Shown one piece after another: positions 6,811-6,886 of a stretch of 6,886 bases of DNA (the stretch's first letter is position 1; every line of letters begins with the position of its first letter). A model generated the notes under the pieces. It had not been told where the DNA came from. It did not search any database and saw nothing but the letters and a program-made list of their open reading frames with translations. The position numbers and the translations under genes are program-made. This DNA comes from Anaerolineae bacterium (GTDB taxonomy: Bacteria; Chloroflexota; Anaerolineae; DUEN01), in NCBI GenBank assembly GCA_021159845.1, contig JAGHDS010000024.1, positions 1-6,886 on the forward strand. The letters run 5' to 3'.

Positions 6811-6886
6811 AAGCACCAGTCTCAGGCTGCTCACCGTTAGGGTAAGGGAAACTAGCCGCGCCGCCACCACAAGCCGAAATCAGGCC

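Noticed and set aside
6811..6886. A possible hairpin or the end of another gene upstream of the promoter.
   Set aside because: Only very short inverted repeats (about 3 bp stems) are present, and no frame reads as a recognisable gene end.

Overview
The window looks like chromosomal DNA of a GC-rich bacterium, most likely a member of the Chloroflexota (Anaerolineae/Caldilineae-like). The main clue is the lipoprotein at 79-2238: its Cys-anchored N-terminus is followed by a long Thr/Pro/Ala-rich linker with a 'VIIVVTPTPAP' stretch, a style very common in secreted proteins of that phylum. The assignment is an inference from protein style, since the window contains no rRNA or marker gene.

All five genes that can be supported lie on the minus strand, so transcription runs from high to low coordinates. 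An extended -10 sigma-70-type promoter (6782-6810) precedes a dynamin-like GTPase (4991-6736). That gene overlaps a TIM-barrel glycoside-hydrolase-like gene (4002-4994) by four bases (ATGA). The next gene, 24 bp further on, is a carbon-nitrogen hydrolase (3090-3977). These three form a tight operon. A 118-bp gap then carries eleven degenerate GATACAG heptamers (2984-3060). It is followed by a GDT1/TMEM165 (UPF0016) family cation transporter (2354-2971), a 115-bp gap with no clear signal, and a large lipoprotein with a Lon-type (S16) Ser-Lys protease domain (79-2238). A strong intrinsic terminator (28-64) closes the unit.

No mobile element, CRISPR array, tRNA or rRNA was seen. The genes do not make up one textbook pathway. 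The clearest shared theme is the cell envelope: a membrane-remodelling GTPase, a polytopic Mn/Ca-type transporter and an extracytoplasmic lipoprotein protease. The two putative cytoplasmic hydrolases are co-transcribed with the GTPase for reasons that cannot be read from the sequence. The items most worth a second look are the ATPase-free, surface-anchored Lon-domain protein with its roughly 400-residue unassigned helical C-terminus, the dynamin/glycosidase-like/nitrilase operon, and the heptamer array just ahead of the transporter start.
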